From Cenococcum geophilum 1.58 (taxonomy: Eukaryota; Ascomycota; Dothideomycetes; Gloniales; Gloniaceae): a stretch of DNA of 64,000 nucleotides. The stretch lies in assembly GCA_001692895.1 (NCBI GenBank), contig KV748208.1, positions 1,612,001-1,676,000 on the forward strand. The letters run 5' to 3'. The position numbers and the translations under genes are program-made. The notes beneath the pieces were generated by a model that was not told the origin of the DNA, ran no database searches, and saw only the letters and a list, made by a program, of their open reading frames with translations. Below, piece by piece: positions 22,440 to 34,056 of this stretch (within the stretch, counting starts at the first letter, position 1; each line of letters opens with the position of its first letter).

Positions 22440-25400
22440 CTACAGCTAGCTGACAGCCCGCTGTCTTGGCGGTAAGATCTAGTAAGTTAAAGCTTTTAGT
22501 AGAAGTTAAGGATATTTAGATCTTTCGCTAAGATCTAATTAATCTTACTAGTAAATACAAATACTAAGTTACTAGTATAGAAGTACAGAGTAGACCTTTT
22601 TTAGAACGGTCTTTTAGGTATAAAAAAAGGCTCTAGCTTAAATATTAGGTGCTTTACTTATAATTAACGGCAATAATTATATTAACCGCTATTTAAAATT
22701 AAAGTATAGCCTTATTATTAACGTAAAAGTTATACTAGTATAATATAACTACTAGTTGTAGAAGCTTTTACTTTCGCTAGTAGTTATAAACGCTAGCCGT
22801 TCTAGGTAGCTAGCTATATTTAGGCCTATATTAATTAAATAATTCTATAAAATATTACCTTCCGTTAAGCTATAAGTTCTTTTATACACGCTTTACTAAT
22901 ATTTAGCCGTTCTTAAATCTAGGACTATTTTATAAAGGCGCCTATATTACGAAGCGATTAGATTTAAACCGGATTTAAATAGCGATATATTAATATTAAA
23001 GACCTCCTTCTTTATAACAGGCTCCTCTAAGAGGTATATATTAGATAAGACAGATAAAGGTTTTACTAATATCCTACTAATGTCCTAGAAGATATGGTTA
23101 GGTAGATAAGGGGTAAAGAGTTTTATTAGTATTTTAGGAGGTTTATAAAGGGAGCTAGTTCTCCTCTAGAGAAGAGCTAGTAATTAGTCTCTAAATAGAA
23201 GAGGTTAAAAAGTATTTATTCTTTAATATATAAAGCCTATTCTACCTTTAACTTACCTTATACTTATCTATAACTCTTATACTATACTACCAATTAGATA
23301 ATTATACGTTCTAGTTAAACTAGCCTTTTATAATTTTAATCGCTTATAATCTGTTACGGAAGGAACGTATAGCTATTAATTAATAATAACGGACTATACT
23401 ACCTTGCCCTCTAAAATAATGCCCTTATTATAAAAATCTAATAGAGTCTCCCTAAAGGAGCATATCCCCTCTACTTATAAAAGAGAAGATTAGGAAGCTA
23501 TGGCTAGTCCATCTAACCTTATAAGATCCTTAGAAACGATTACTACTAGGGAGTTATTAGAGCGGTTACTATACGAGACCCTATAAAAAATAAAGGAGTT
23601 AGAGATGTAATTAAGGTAAGTATATTAAGACTACTAAGAATAATTGTAAGGACAAATAGAAGAAGTATAGATACCCTATATATAAAGCGGACTTAAAGGG
23701 GTAATACTATACTACGCTATAGTATTAAAAAAAACCTATATTTTGTATAAAGGACCCTAATAGATATAAGGGTGATAGTCTCCGGAACTATAATTATCTT
23801 ATCTATTAATATAAAACTATATTTTAACTAAATCCAAAACGTTACTTTAATAAGTATAATTAGATACTAATTGCTTCTACCTTTCTACGTAGTACTATTA
23901 AGAGTTTATAGATACGCTATAAGAAGAAACTTACTATACCCCTTAAATTTAGCGAATTTAAGTTCTAGTTAGTTAATTAAGTCTAAGACCCTACTAATTA
24001 AGGGATGGATTATAACTAGTAATACTATAACACTAAATAGTAAGAAGGCTAGAGTATAGTCTAGTTTATAAACTACCTAGAAGAAGTAGAAGATAATATA
24101 CCCTACTTAGATCTATAGGATAACGCTATATAACTTTACTAGTTACTTACTAAGCTATAACCTAAGATTTAACTGGCTATATAGGAGAAGGGCGAAATTT
24201 CTACCTTTTAAGAAAAGCTTATATTTAAAGCTACTTAGATTAAGAATACTAAAAGAGACTATCTAGAGAAGTAGAAGGAACGAGATGCTAATAATAAAGA
24301 ACGTAGAACTAGACCTAGCTTTAATAATAGGGGTAGATCCTAACTAAATTACTCTATAAAACGATAACGTGAGTAGGCTTTATAGCCCTAGAGTAACGCT
24401 AGTTAACCATAGAATAATAATAGTTAGAAACCCGATCTAAATAGGTAGGAAAAGCTATTTATCTATTTAAACTGCTATAAGGAAGGCTATAAGAAATATT
24501 ACTACCTAGAGAAGAAGTAAGAGTTAACTTAGCCAGGAAAAGAGAGAGCCTAGTAGATCTTTACTCCCTTATATTAGGCTAGTAAGAGAAGGAGGGAGTA
24601 AGCTACCGTATAGTTATTTCTATCTTTATTTAAGTTAATAATAAATAGGTAATATAAGACTACCTTATAGATAGCGGCGCAACTATAGGGTTTGTTTTTT
24701 AATTACTAGTAAAAGAATTAGATTTGGACCTAAGCGGCTTATAGATGCGTACTATACAAAGTATTAAAGGCTACTAGATTCTATACTATAGGGAATAGAC
24801 TTTTTCTGTGGCTAGCTAGGACTATAATAGTTTATAGAATATGTAGGAGATACGCTTCTGCGCTGTAGAAATTAAGGGGTATAACCTTATCTTAGGATAC
24901 CTATAGCTTTAATAAGTTAATCTAGATATTAATTAGCCTTTAGCCTTATATTAATACCGGAAGTTTAACTACGTATTATAGTTAAAGATTAAAAGACTTT
25001 CTTAAACTATATATAGGAAGAAGGGTAGGCATATACTATATATACTACTCTTAACTCTAAAAATAGGGACACGGAGTACTTCTTTTTAGATGTCCGGTTA
25101 TATATAGTTAAGAAACTAGAGATTTTATAGGAATATATAGACTTAGAGAAGATTTTTAGTAAAGAGGCTATATAAACCTTACTTAACCTTATATTGGTTA
25201 AGTATAAGATAGATATAGGGGATAAGTAACCTCTTCTCAGGCTACTATATAATGTGTTAGAAAATAAGCTAGCGGTATTATATTAATATATAGTAGGCAA
25301 TCTTTAAAAAGGATAGATTTAGCCTTTTATAAGCCTAGTAGGGGTACTAATCTTATTAATACCTAAGAAGAATATAATCCTACGCCTCTATATTAACTAT

Positions 25401-26620
25401 TAGGCGCTAAACAGGATTACTATAAAGAATTGCTACCCGCTACGCTTAATAGAGGAGCTTATTAATAGATTATTAGGCGCAAAAATATTTATATAATTAG
25501 ATCTAAAAAGATATATACTATTAAATACGGATTAAAGTTAGCGATAAATAGAAAACGGCGTTCCAAATATAGTATGGCCACTTTAAGTACCTAGTAATAT
25601 TATTTAGGCTTATTAATACACTGGTAATATTTTAGACCTATATTAATAAGGTATTGTTAGGCTTATTAGACATAATATATATAGTCTACCTTAATAATAT
25701 TATAGTCTACTTAAATAACTATAAAGTATATATGTACTATATACGAATAGTATTAGAAAGACTGCGAGAGTATAAGCTTTATATAAACCTAAGATAATAT
25801 ACGGTTTATACTACTAGTATTAATTTTCTAGGCTTTATTATTGGTGTTAATAGAGTATTAATAGAGAAAAGCTAAGTGGACGCTATTAGGGAATAATCTT
25901 ACCCTATAATATTTAGAGAAGTATAGGTTTTTTTTAGGCATGGCGAACTTCTATTAAATATTTATTATTTACTATACGTAAGTAGTATTCCTAATTATTA
26001 ACCTATTAAAGGGATCTAAGAATAGTAGAAAGATAGGACCCTTTATATTTAGGGAAGCTATTAAGTAGGCTATAAACCGATTAAAAAACTTATTTATATC
26101 GGCGCTAATTTTAATATACTTCTATTAGGGGCTTTATATATACCTTAAAACGGATATATCCGGCTTTACCTTAGGGGTAATTATATTTTAGTTAAAAGAC
26201 GGAAAATAGTATCCTGTGGCGTTTTAGTTAAGGAAAATAACCCCTATAAAATAGTGTTATATAATATATAACTAGGAGCTACTTATAATAGTCGCAGTAA
26301 TAAAGTACTGGAAATATTATTATATAGGAAATAATTATTCTATTAAAGTCCTTATAGACTATAATAACCTAAAATACTTTATAATTATAAAGGTATTAAG
26401 CGGTCAATAAGCTAGGTAGGTAAGGGTACTATTATAGTACGACTTAAAAATTATATATCGGCTAGGAAAGATAAACCCCGCTAATAAATTATTAAGACAT
26501 TTAGATAATAAAACTAGGAGGATCTAGGATAATATAGGGGAAATAATCCCTATATTGTAAAATTTACTTTAAAAAAAAACTCTTTCCCTAGAACTACTAA
26601 ATTTCGCAGTAAGGTAGAGG
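22440..26620 (+). mobile_element. Ty3/gypsy remnant lacking integrase, RIP-eroded
   Basis: Plus-strand domains in order: gag (about 23550-24500) ending in a zinc knuckle 'CYKEGYKKYYYL' near 24465; an aspartic protease box DSGATIGFV near 24662; reverse transcriptase from about 25250, with 'GHFKYLVILFGLINTPAIF' near 25580 and YLNNIIVYLN near 25690 (from YLDDIIVYS); RNase H from about 26150 ('TDISGFALGVILFQ', 'YNQELLIIVAVIKYW'). Reading stops after 'LGKINPANKLLRHL' near 26510; no integrase zinc or DDE block follows, and a LINE fragment in the other orientation begins instead. Sequence before 23400 is too decayed to read. No LTR pair was found. Confidence 0.72.
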
Positions 26621-26879
26621 TCCTAGTAATATAGCTATAAAGCGCCACAATAATAGAGCCGTAGGATATAGTTATAGACTAGGTTATAGACTAAGTAAAT
26701 ATTATAAAGTTGGCGTACCCTAGAATTAGCGAGAATTCTGCGGGATATACTAAGGGTATTATAGTACTTTGAACTTAATGGCGTATTAGTTACGAGTTTC
26801 TAGATTTAGAGGAGATAGGCAAGATAATCTTAGGACCCCTATTTATAATAGGAAGGCGGCTATAGATTCTATCTTTGTC

Positions 26880-27700
26880 TATCCTTTATATATAGAGAGA
26901 GTTAGTATTAACTATAGAGTACTCTATATACTTTCACCGCCTTCTTTTAGCGTTATTTCTATTTACTATTTACCTATCTTATAATATATATAGTAGATCT
27001 CCACTTATACTAGTAGCCCCCTAGCCTTTACTGCTGTAGTAATATTCTACTAGCGTAGCGTAGGTCTCTACTTAGTATTATAATAGCTCCTATATTTTTA
27101 AATTCTCTCTCTATTACTTATAGGCAAAGGGCTTTTTAGCTTTTTAGCTTAGGCGCAGTACTCCTTTAGAGGGCCCTCGCTCCTTATATACGTTCTAGTA
27201 TTTAGCGTATCTCCTTTTCTACTAGGTAACTATATACTATAGTTACTCTATATATATATATTTAGTAGTACTACTACTACTTCGCGTTTTAGTATAGTAT
27301 ATAGTGTCCTTTTATAGGCCCCTATAATCCTATATAGGTATTAGTTTTATAGCTTCTCTAGTGGCGCTAGGGAGCTTTTTACTAGTGGTTTACTATTTAG
27401 TCCTATGCCCTAGATCTAGGCGCCGTATAGCATTACTGGTCGTACTACTGCTGTATATAGTAGGCGTATGCGTCTAAATAAGGATCCTTAGGTTGAGGCT
27501 GCGATTCGTAATGCCGCTGCGAAGGCCGCTGCTCCCCTATGAGTCGCCTATGGAATATGTGCGTTCTAGTTCAGTTTAGCGTCTACCTAGACTCCTAGGA
27601 CCTTAAGAGTGGTTTCTGGTTCTGCTTCGCAGCCCTAAATACTTACCGTTAATACTAGGTCGTTATTTACCCTTCTTTTCCTTGTAAAGTAAATAAGCTA
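26880..27700 (-). mobile_element. Tad1-like LINE fragment (3' part of reverse transcriptase frame)
   Basis: On the minus strand from about 27640 down, the frame reads 'PETTLKVLGVQVDAKL', 'HRGAAAFAAALRIAAST', 'LLYTAVVRPVMLYGA' and 'SSLAPLEKLQNQYLYRIIGA'. These are the conserved blocks after the catalytic domain of Tad1/I-type fungal non-LTR retrotransposons (RVLGVWLD, TAVVRPALTYGA, LEKVQNRCLR). The fragment keeps several readable blocks in one frame and is less eroded around 27440-27640 than its neighbours. The upstream part of the element is missing, as usual for truncated LINE insertions. Confidence 0.68.
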
Positions 27701-28257
27701 GTAAAAATATATATAATTAATAATCTTTATAAATATTAAAAAGATATTTATTATATATATATATAAATACATATAATATAGCCACATAATAGCTTTATTA
27801 TTATTAATTAAAATTTTTATAATATTAATAGTTTTAGTGCTTAATAAGCCATATATAAATTTAAATTTTTTTTTTATATAAAGGTAATTAAGTTATAGGT
27901 GGTATAAAAAGGTATAAATTGGTATTTTTTGGTAAGGAAAAGCGTGCATAAGGTGGGTCCGTGCACAAGCTGATCAAGTCTTCTACAGTCATGACGTTAT
28001 ATATCGCGACATTTTGCCTAACTTACTTAAAAAAAATTATAGAGGTGTTTTTGGTGGTGGCCTTCTATGGTATTTCATCGGCATCGCAATTTTGACGCGT
28101 TTTGGTGAGGCTTGCTAATAAAATCACGCTAGCTAGGGTGTCGCAGCATGCTAACCCAGGCAGGAGCGCCTAAAATTGCTCATTGGTGCCTGCTAGAAGT
28201 CCGGAACCCGTCACGACATCAGCTCTCCTTTTCCACATGGTTCTCCAGAGAGCATCC
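27700..28257. other. AT-rich spacer and promoter region of the next gene
   Basis: Runs of A/T (for example near 27730-27790 and 27870) grade into normal composition after 27940. The sequence GCTTGCTAATAAAATCACGC lies near 28110. No gene was seen apart from the alternative upstream in-frame ATG at 28183. Confidence 0.5.
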
Positions 28258-29163
28258 ATGGAAAACGACGAAGAGACCTACTCAAGCGAAGATGAACAGC
28301 CCGCCTATTCGCGCGGCGAAGTTATATCCGCCATAACCAACCACTACAAACTCCTCACCCGTCTCTACCTCCCCGACAACTCAATCAAATATCCCCCACC
28401 CTCCGGCTGGTCATGGCCCGGAAATATCACCTTCTCGCCACCCAAGAGCGCTGCAGTGATCGACTTAATGAAACACATGCCGTATCTCCGGCGTCCGACG
28501 TCCTGGGACAGTCTGCAAATCTATGAGAAAACGGAAGCAGTCGATTACAGTTCGTTTGATGGGGCGGGGCCGCATGATGTTAACCCTGATCCGTCGCTCA
28601 CGACGCTGCCCAGCCATGCGCTAATGGTTGGGTATGCGAGGGGTAGGAATGGTCATTATATATTTGTGGATACCGAGCGGGGAACGTTCACGATCTGCGA
28701 TTTTCAGGTGGGTCCTACGGAACAGACAGATCTATCGGAGGTGCGTACTCATGTGATGTAGTAGGCTAGTGAATGGCATGGAAAGCTGATCGATGTAGGC
28801 TATAGATGACGTCGAACATCCCGTTGTGAGGCTCGACAGGTTTGGGGGCGAGTGCACCGAGCAATGGAGGGGATATGCTACGTACAACACTCCCGATTTC
28901 TTTGTAAAATTAACAGAAGAGTTCACGGAGCTTAAATTAGTGCGTCCTTAGTTGTAGTTGGTTGAGGGTGCGAGGTCGCTGACATTTTGAAGATTCCGCA
29001 TCCAAACGGTGAAGTGCACTTCGCGAAGGGCCCGCGGAATGTTGGCAGTGACGAAGACAGGTTGAAAGCTATTCTCAGGGAGCATGGCTGGCCGGGTGAG
29101 GAGTATCGGAAGGAGGATTGCATAAAGAAGGTAGGCGAGTTTTATAAGAATATTGGAAACTGA
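28258..29163 (+). CDS. Conserved fungal protein of unknown function, three exons
   Basis: Exons 28258-28740, 28799-28939 and 28993-29163 join in phase to a 264-aa protein; introns are 58 and 53 bp, the second with a CTGAC branch site 10 nt before the acceptor. An in-frame ATG at 28183 would add 25 residues, but 28258 (CCATGG context, 'MENDEETYSS') gives the better start. The protein is acidic at its N-terminus and contains 'VISAITNHYKLLTRLYLP', 'KYPPPSGWSWPGNITFSP', 'DLMKHMPYLRR', 'YIFVDTERGTFTICDFQVG', 'DFFVKLTEEFTELKLIPHP' and a C-terminal 'ILREHGWPGEEYRKEDCIKK'. I recognise this as a widespread soluble family in filamentous fungi (a DxxRGT-type sheet core and a C-terminal REHGWP...YRK helix) with no assigned function. 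No signal peptide or membrane segment. It sits alone between RIP blocks. Confidence 0.75.
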
Positions 29164-29460
29164 AACTTTATACTATATCGCAAATTATTTGGGGCCTGAA
29201 ATTGTAGATAAACCTTTTGACACATTATAAGATTAATGTAGCCTGTTTAACCCCTATAATATATTGGTGTCCATTGAATTCGTTTGCTCTAGGATAGATA
29301 TTCTAACCGCGGACAGAGATCATGTTTTAATCTACAAATGGCATGAAATATAAATTAGGCGTGTGCAACCTTATCGTAGGCATTACTGGTTGAATGCGTG
29401 AATTGGTAAAAGGCCGCCTAGTTTGACGCCGATTTTCGAGGCATTCTCATCTGTGACTAT
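29164..29460. other. Short non-coding transition
   Basis: Downstream region of the three-exon gene, grading into RIP-eroded repeat. Nothing further recognised. Confidence 0.45.
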
Positions 29461-30100
29461 CAATAGTATATCCACAGTCGATTTTTGATCGCCAGCGATG
29501 GCGCTCTCTTAATACCCGTTAAGCGCTATGCGTAGAGCCTACTAAGCGCTTTCTCCTCGTACCAGAATGGTAAGAATCGGCCGCGGGTTAATAGAGATAT
29601 TCGCGTTTTAAGTTGCGCGTCGCTATTATATAAGCGCCCTAAAGCACCCTATTAAACTTATACCGTACTAAAATAAGCTTTTAGGGGACTACAGATAAAG
29701 GCTTTAATAGAATCCCTTAGTATCTTATTAGAAATTAGATATAGATAATATATATAACTATTTAAAAGCTTTTTTACCCGCTTAAAGCCGTTTATAAAGC
29801 TAATCTAGTAAGCGCTATATTTATTTCTACTATAGATTAACCTACTATATAGCCGCTTTCTTACTAACCTTTTAGGCCTATATAACTAGCTTAATCTCCT
29901 TAATAACTTTAAGCTATAAGAAGTATTATCAAACCTTTTCCTACTAGCTAGCCTACTATTTACTACCCTATTTAGAATCTAGCGCTACTATAAAAGGATG
30001 ACTTTTTAGCCCTTCAGTCTAAAGGGCCTATATAATATATAAAAGAAGATCTAAACCTAGGCTCTAGCTAGGACTATAGCTCTAACTATAGTAGTAGTAA

Positions 30101-30199
<99 letters not shown>

Positions 30200-30500
30200 T
30201 AGTAGTGGTAGTAGTAGCGGCGGTAATAGTAAAGCTATATAAAAAGAAGAGCCTATAGCGCTTACTTAGGCGGATATATATCTACTAGATCCTATAATAA
30301 ATAGAGCTAAAGGAGCCGCTTCTATAGGCGGATATAAGGAGTTAGTAAGCCGGCCCTAAGGCTATACTATTACTACTATTACCGCCACTACTACAGTTAA
30401 AGGGGCTTTTAGTTAAAATATAAAGCCTTTAGACGTTAGTAATTAAAGCTATAAAAATTAGGTCTACTAAAAACTTATTTAAATAATTTAATAAGCCTTT
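29461..30500 (-). mobile_element. Truncated Crypton-like element (third copy of the 55.6-61.5 kb family)
   Basis: Begins AATAGTATATCCAC, the same start as the units at 55589 and 58541, then jumps to the sub-terminal copy of the CCAC(G/A)GTC motif, apparently through an internal deletion of about 100 bp. From there it parallels those units (CCCGTTAAGCGCTATGCGTAGAGC, GGTAAGAATCGGCCGCGGGTTAATAGAG and so on) for roughly 1 kb. Similarity fades after the microsatellite and no recombinase core is present. Its first 200 bp keep more C/G than later parts. Confidence 0.6.
30085..30205. repeat. (TAG)n / (GTA)n trinucleotide microsatellite
   Basis: About 40 units of TAG, nearly pure, grading into GTAGTGG and GCGGCGG variants at its right edge. 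It sits at the place where the related units at 55.6-61.5 kb carry a (CTATAG)n stretch. Confidence 0.9.
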
Positions 30501-31533
30501 AACCTTATTAGCTATCTATTTACTTTTAGTATATAATATTACGAACCTTATATTAGCGGTAGTCGTACTACTAAGAAAAGATATAAATGGGTTAGTTAAA
30601 ATAGTATAAGAGGCGCTAGAACCGATTAAACTATAGGATAAATAGTAGCTAAGTTATATAGCTAGGAATATTAATAGCTTCTTAGCCGCTAATAGAAGTT
30701 TTATGTCCTTTAAGTCGCTATATAGTTATAACTACTTAAGAAGCTTCCTAAACACCTTAGGCCTTATATAAGTTATATTTATAAGTTGTTACTTATAGCT
30801 ATAGAGCAACTGCGCCGTCCACCTCGTTCCTTGCTATGTATTAGTATACTAAGTATAAACGCCCCCTGGAAACAAGCCCATCGTGATTATGAAGGTTAAG
30901 ATAATAATATTATATACGGCTTGTAAATGCGACAGCAGCATTATGGTTGGGGTGTGTGGAGTCGCCATATTATGAAAAGTCGTCACTTAGGCGTGTATAT
31001 GAGAGCTCTAGATTAAAACGGAATATATAACGGGAGCTTAAAGCTACATATTAAAACGGTGCCAAGAACCTTATTATAACTACTGTATATAGTATAGCTT
31101 GCAAATTTGACGCGCTTACCGATATGGAGGAGCTCCATATTCAAACGGCGTCAGATCTACCGAACAACACCCTCATTTTCACATTTGAGCTCCGGTTCCG
31201 TTACAATATGGAGCCTCCATATTCGTAACGGAGGTGCAACCGAACGACCCCTAAGAATTTGAAGTTTTAAAATTTCGGTTTTCGGCTGGTTGGCGGTTTG
31301 GTGCGTATGGCCCACCATAGTTATGCCCGAACCGATAACTACACCGCCCCCCCTCCTCGTTTCCTTCCACAGAAGTTGTAAGAGATACGAAAGAATAATC
31401 GTGGCGCAACCACAGTAAAGATCATTTCGTGGGAGTGAAATACATATGCCAATATTTGCAGTCAACTTGTACATTATCAATCCCAAATTCATCAAAATCA
31501 GTTACATTCTGGACTTTCCCGGGCCTTCTCTAC
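30500..31533. other. RIP-eroded tract, then non-coding 3' region of the acyltransferase gene
   Basis: To about 30850 the sequence is AT-rich repeat debris. After that the composition is normal but patchy. A near-perfect palindrome lies at 31198-31231. Related words (CCGTTTTAATAT, GGAGCTCCATATTC) recur at about 31015, 31055 and 31125, suggesting degenerate repeats. The minus-strand frame at 31157-31495 shows no recognisable protein and is not called. Confidence 0.5.
31198..31231. repeat. 34-bp palindrome
   Basis: Arms CCGTTACAATATGGAG and CTCCATATTCGTAACGG are complementary apart from the ACAATAT/ATATTCG centre-side mismatches, leaving almost no loop. It lies about 300 bp after the stop codon of the minus-strand acyltransferase gene, so it could also form a hairpin in that transcript if it extends this far. 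Confidence 0.6.
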
Positions 31534-32727
31534 TCACATCCCAACTCCACACATCATCTTTGGATACTGCAACTTTGGCAAACTCCAGAACAAAAACCCC
31601 CAAGTCCACGCATACCCCACAGCCCTCTCCAGCCCTGGCAACCCCCTCAAAACCTTCTTTCCTAAAACCGCCTTCGCCACCACCTTCACGACCTCCTCAA
31701 CCTGAATCCCCGCAAAATTCGCACAAAACCACCACAAATCCTGCCACCACCCGCACCTGAAACCAATACGCCACGTCACAACCGCATGCGCCATGCCCGA
31801 GAGGAAGAAAATCAAAAAAGCAACCAGGAGTCTGCCTGGAGTACTGCGTGGATCGATTCGAAAAAGCTTTAGTGTCAGTAGGGAGGAATAGGAGAGGTAT
31901 GTTCTGGCAACGAGGCGATGCCAGAATCGAGACCAGAAGGCGCGGAGACTGTATGTGGTGGATAGGGAGCCGAAGAGAGGGGGCCAGTCAGTGGGAGAGT
32001 CGAGCCGGAGGAGGGAGACGAAAGTGATGGAGAAGATGGCGTGGAAGAGGTTGTTGAGGAGGTATGTTGAGAGGACGAAGTCGATGACGATGAAGATACG
32101 GAGGAGGGTTTCAGGCAATGTGATGTAAGGGATGCGGCGGATGTAGACTGTTAGGGTTGACAAAGGGGTGGAGTGGGGTAGTTGTTGGAGGAGATTGGTG
32201 AGGATGTATGGTGTGAAGCTTTTGTAGTAGAAGTGGCGGATGGTGTAGAGGGTTAGAGCGAGGATGAGCTGTTTGACGAGGAACTTGGAGTGGCTTTGAC
32301 TCGACGTGGCCTTCGTGTGCGCAACAGCATCTGAAGATTTCTTTTCTGCCGCTGCTGTATCATCCTTGGTCTTTTTGACGTCCCGTTGGCTATCATCAAC
32401 TATTCTCCTAGGATTGAATAACATCTTGTATGCTGCCGTCCAAGACAAGGAGACATGTTGTTCGACGCAAAGCACACACGTGATATGCAGCAGCCAGATG
32501 AACACAAATAATCCTATTGAGCTGGAAATGGATAGGTCCGATGTTAAGTCTGGGATTCTATTAAATGCGAGAACCCCAAGAGTCACCACCAGGATCAGCA
32601 GGAATGGACGATACGTTTGTTGAGATTGGAGTGCGACCAAACTGAGGAATGCAGAAGCAGAGAAGTAAGAAAGAGGTTGCCAGGCAGACATCTTGAAGGG
32701 ATTGAAATGAATGAAATCTTGGACCAT
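31534..32727 (-). CDS. Wax synthase/MBOAT-type membrane O-acyltransferase
   Basis: Single-exon frame of 397 codons from the first ATG. The internal ATG at 32691 ('MSAWQPLSYF') has A at -3 and is the likelier start, giving 385 aa. Many hydrophobic helices are visible (for example 'PFLLILVVTLGVLAF', 'SSIGLFVFIWLLHITCVLCV', 'LLRIFIVIDFVLSTYLL'). The pair 'SLRAFWSRFWHRL' and 'FFLSGMAHAVVTW' is the hallmark of the fungal wax-synthase-like family, with the catalytic His in SGMAHA. Such enzymes transfer an acyl group, often acetyl, to a hydroxyl in sterol, trichothecene or meroterpenoid pathways, usually at the endoplasmic reticulum. A charged loop of about 40 residues ('KKTKDDTAAAEKKSSD') separates the N-terminal helices from the rest. 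It is divergent from the genes to its right. A role in decorating the polyketide made nearby is inference. Confidence 0.82.
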   Translation of the reverse strand: MVQDFIHFNPFKMSAWQPLSYFSASAFLSLVALQSQQTYRPFLLILVVTLGVLAFNRIPDLTSDLSISSSIGLFVFIWLLHITCVLCVEQHVSLSWTAAYKMLFNPRRIVDDSQRDVKKTKDDTAAAEKKSSDAVAHTKATSSQSHSKFLVKQLILALTLYTIRHFYYKSFTPYILTNLLQQLPHSTPLSTLTVYIRRIPYITLPETLLRIFIVIDFVLSTYLLNNLFHAIFSITFVSLLRLDSPTDWPPLFGSLSTTYSLRAFWSRFWHRLVARTYLSYSSLLTLKLFRIDPRSTPGRLLVAFLIFFLSGMAHAVVTWRIGFRCGWWQDLWWFCANFAGIQVEEVVKVVAKAVLGKKVLRGLPGLERAVGYAWTWGFLFWSLPKLQYPKMMCGVGM

Positions 32728-32898
32728 ACAGCTCTAATGAGAGAATCAAAGTTAGGTACAAAACAAAGATTCAACGTCAGCTTGTGAACAGTGATTGCGA
32801 AGCGCCAGATTCTTGTCAGCTTAAATAAACTGAAACATTTTCTAGAAAACTCAAATTATCGAAAGTAATTTTTATTTATAGATGAGAGGTATGAGACT

Positions 32899-33338
32899 TA
32901 ACGTAATCCACAAGCAAGCGGCCCACCCCACCAAGTGGCCCACTCCAAAAACCACCAAAAAACCCAAAAATCGTTCTTTAATATCTTAACAACAGTTTAA
33001 TAATAAATTATAAAAATTTAAAATTAGACTCTTCTACCCATTTTAAGACCTTTATTAAAGTTTTAAAGTAATTTAATAAGTAGTTCTTAAGATATAAATG
33101 ATTAAGCTTAAATTTAAGAGCTAAATCTTAATAAATCTTAATATATTAATAATAGCTAAACTAATTACTCTAAAACTTTAATAAAGGTCTTAAAGTAAGT
33201 TTAAACGTCTAATTATAATTTTTTATAATTTATTATTAAGCTATTGTTAAGATATTAAAGAGCGATTTTTGGTTTTTTTGGTGGTTTTTAGAGTGGGCCA
33301 CTTGGTGGGGTGGGCCGCTTGCTGGTGGATTACGTTAT
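32899..33338. mobile_element. Fold-back MITE (about 437 bp) in the acyltransferase promoter
   Basis: Left end ACGTAATCCACAAGCAAGCG, continuing as GGCCCACCCCACCAAGTGGC; the right end is its complement ending TGGTGGATTACGT. The arms stay complementary inward (CCACCAAAAAACCCAAAAATCG; CTTTAATATCTTAAC) so that nearly the whole element folds on itself, with an AT-rich middle. TAAC/GTTA borders both ends. It lies about 170-210 bp upstream of the start codon of the minus-strand acyltransferase gene. Confidence 0.8.
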
Positions 33339-33531
33339 TCCAAATGAAAGAGTAAGATAAGCTAAGCATAAGCCACAAAGCTCAGGGGCACTTAACGTGT
33401 AAGCACAGTAGTTTTTTTTATCACACGTATGCAGTAGAATGGCTTATCACGCGGAACCGATTCTCAGACAATGAGTACATACCGGGGAAAGGTAATTTCA
33501 TCGGCCCAGTCAGATTTTGGCCATCTAATTA

Positions 33532-33785
33532 TACAAGGGGGCTACCTGAGCGGGTTGCTTGCGCTCCCTGCTAGCGCTGGCGTTGCTTTAGCCATATACA
33601 GCGTATTATAAATCCACAGAAGCCACTAGAATAGCTAGATAATATAAAACAACGGCAGGGGGCCTTGTATCTTGTATCTTATATCCTAAATAAGCACTAT
33701 TTTCATGTGGCGATGTGGCAATTATAAGCACTAACGGAGGCGCTTGCAGGGAGCGCAAGCAACCCGCTCAGGTAGCCCCCTTGTA
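33532..33785. mobile_element. TA-flanked MITE (250 bp)
   Basis: Element 33534-33783 starts CAAGGGGGCTACCTGAGCGG and ends with the exact complement. The terminal repeat continues through GTTGCTTGCGCTCCCTG, about 37 bp in all. TA is present on both sides (33532-33533, 33784-33785), as for Tc1/mariner-derived MITEs. No coding capacity. It lies in the 1.3-kb gap between the acyltransferase and the small secreted protein and belongs to a different family from the MITE at 22080. Confidence 0.85.
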
Positions 33786-34056
33786 TCAATGAAATGACCT
33801 CGACCTTCTGTGGTTAAAAATAAGAATGTTTGGTTAGAAATAGACTATCGTATGATGGATATCAAAATATGTACACGATGATGATAGAGTAGAGCCTATT
33901 GATCCTTATAAGATCAATAACATTTCTATTTTCCAAATTCATCTAGAAATTTGCAAGATCTTTATTACTTACCTTCACTTATCTACCCTGCTTTAATAGT
34001 CAGAGCCAATCATATTCTTTCTCCTCCAAAAGCCGCAATCTCCTCACATATCCATC

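Noticed and set aside
31157..31495. 112-codon minus-strand frame downstream of the acyltransferase
   Set aside because: No recognisable domain, covers the palindrome and repeat words, and lies in what should be the 3' region of the acyltransferase transcript.
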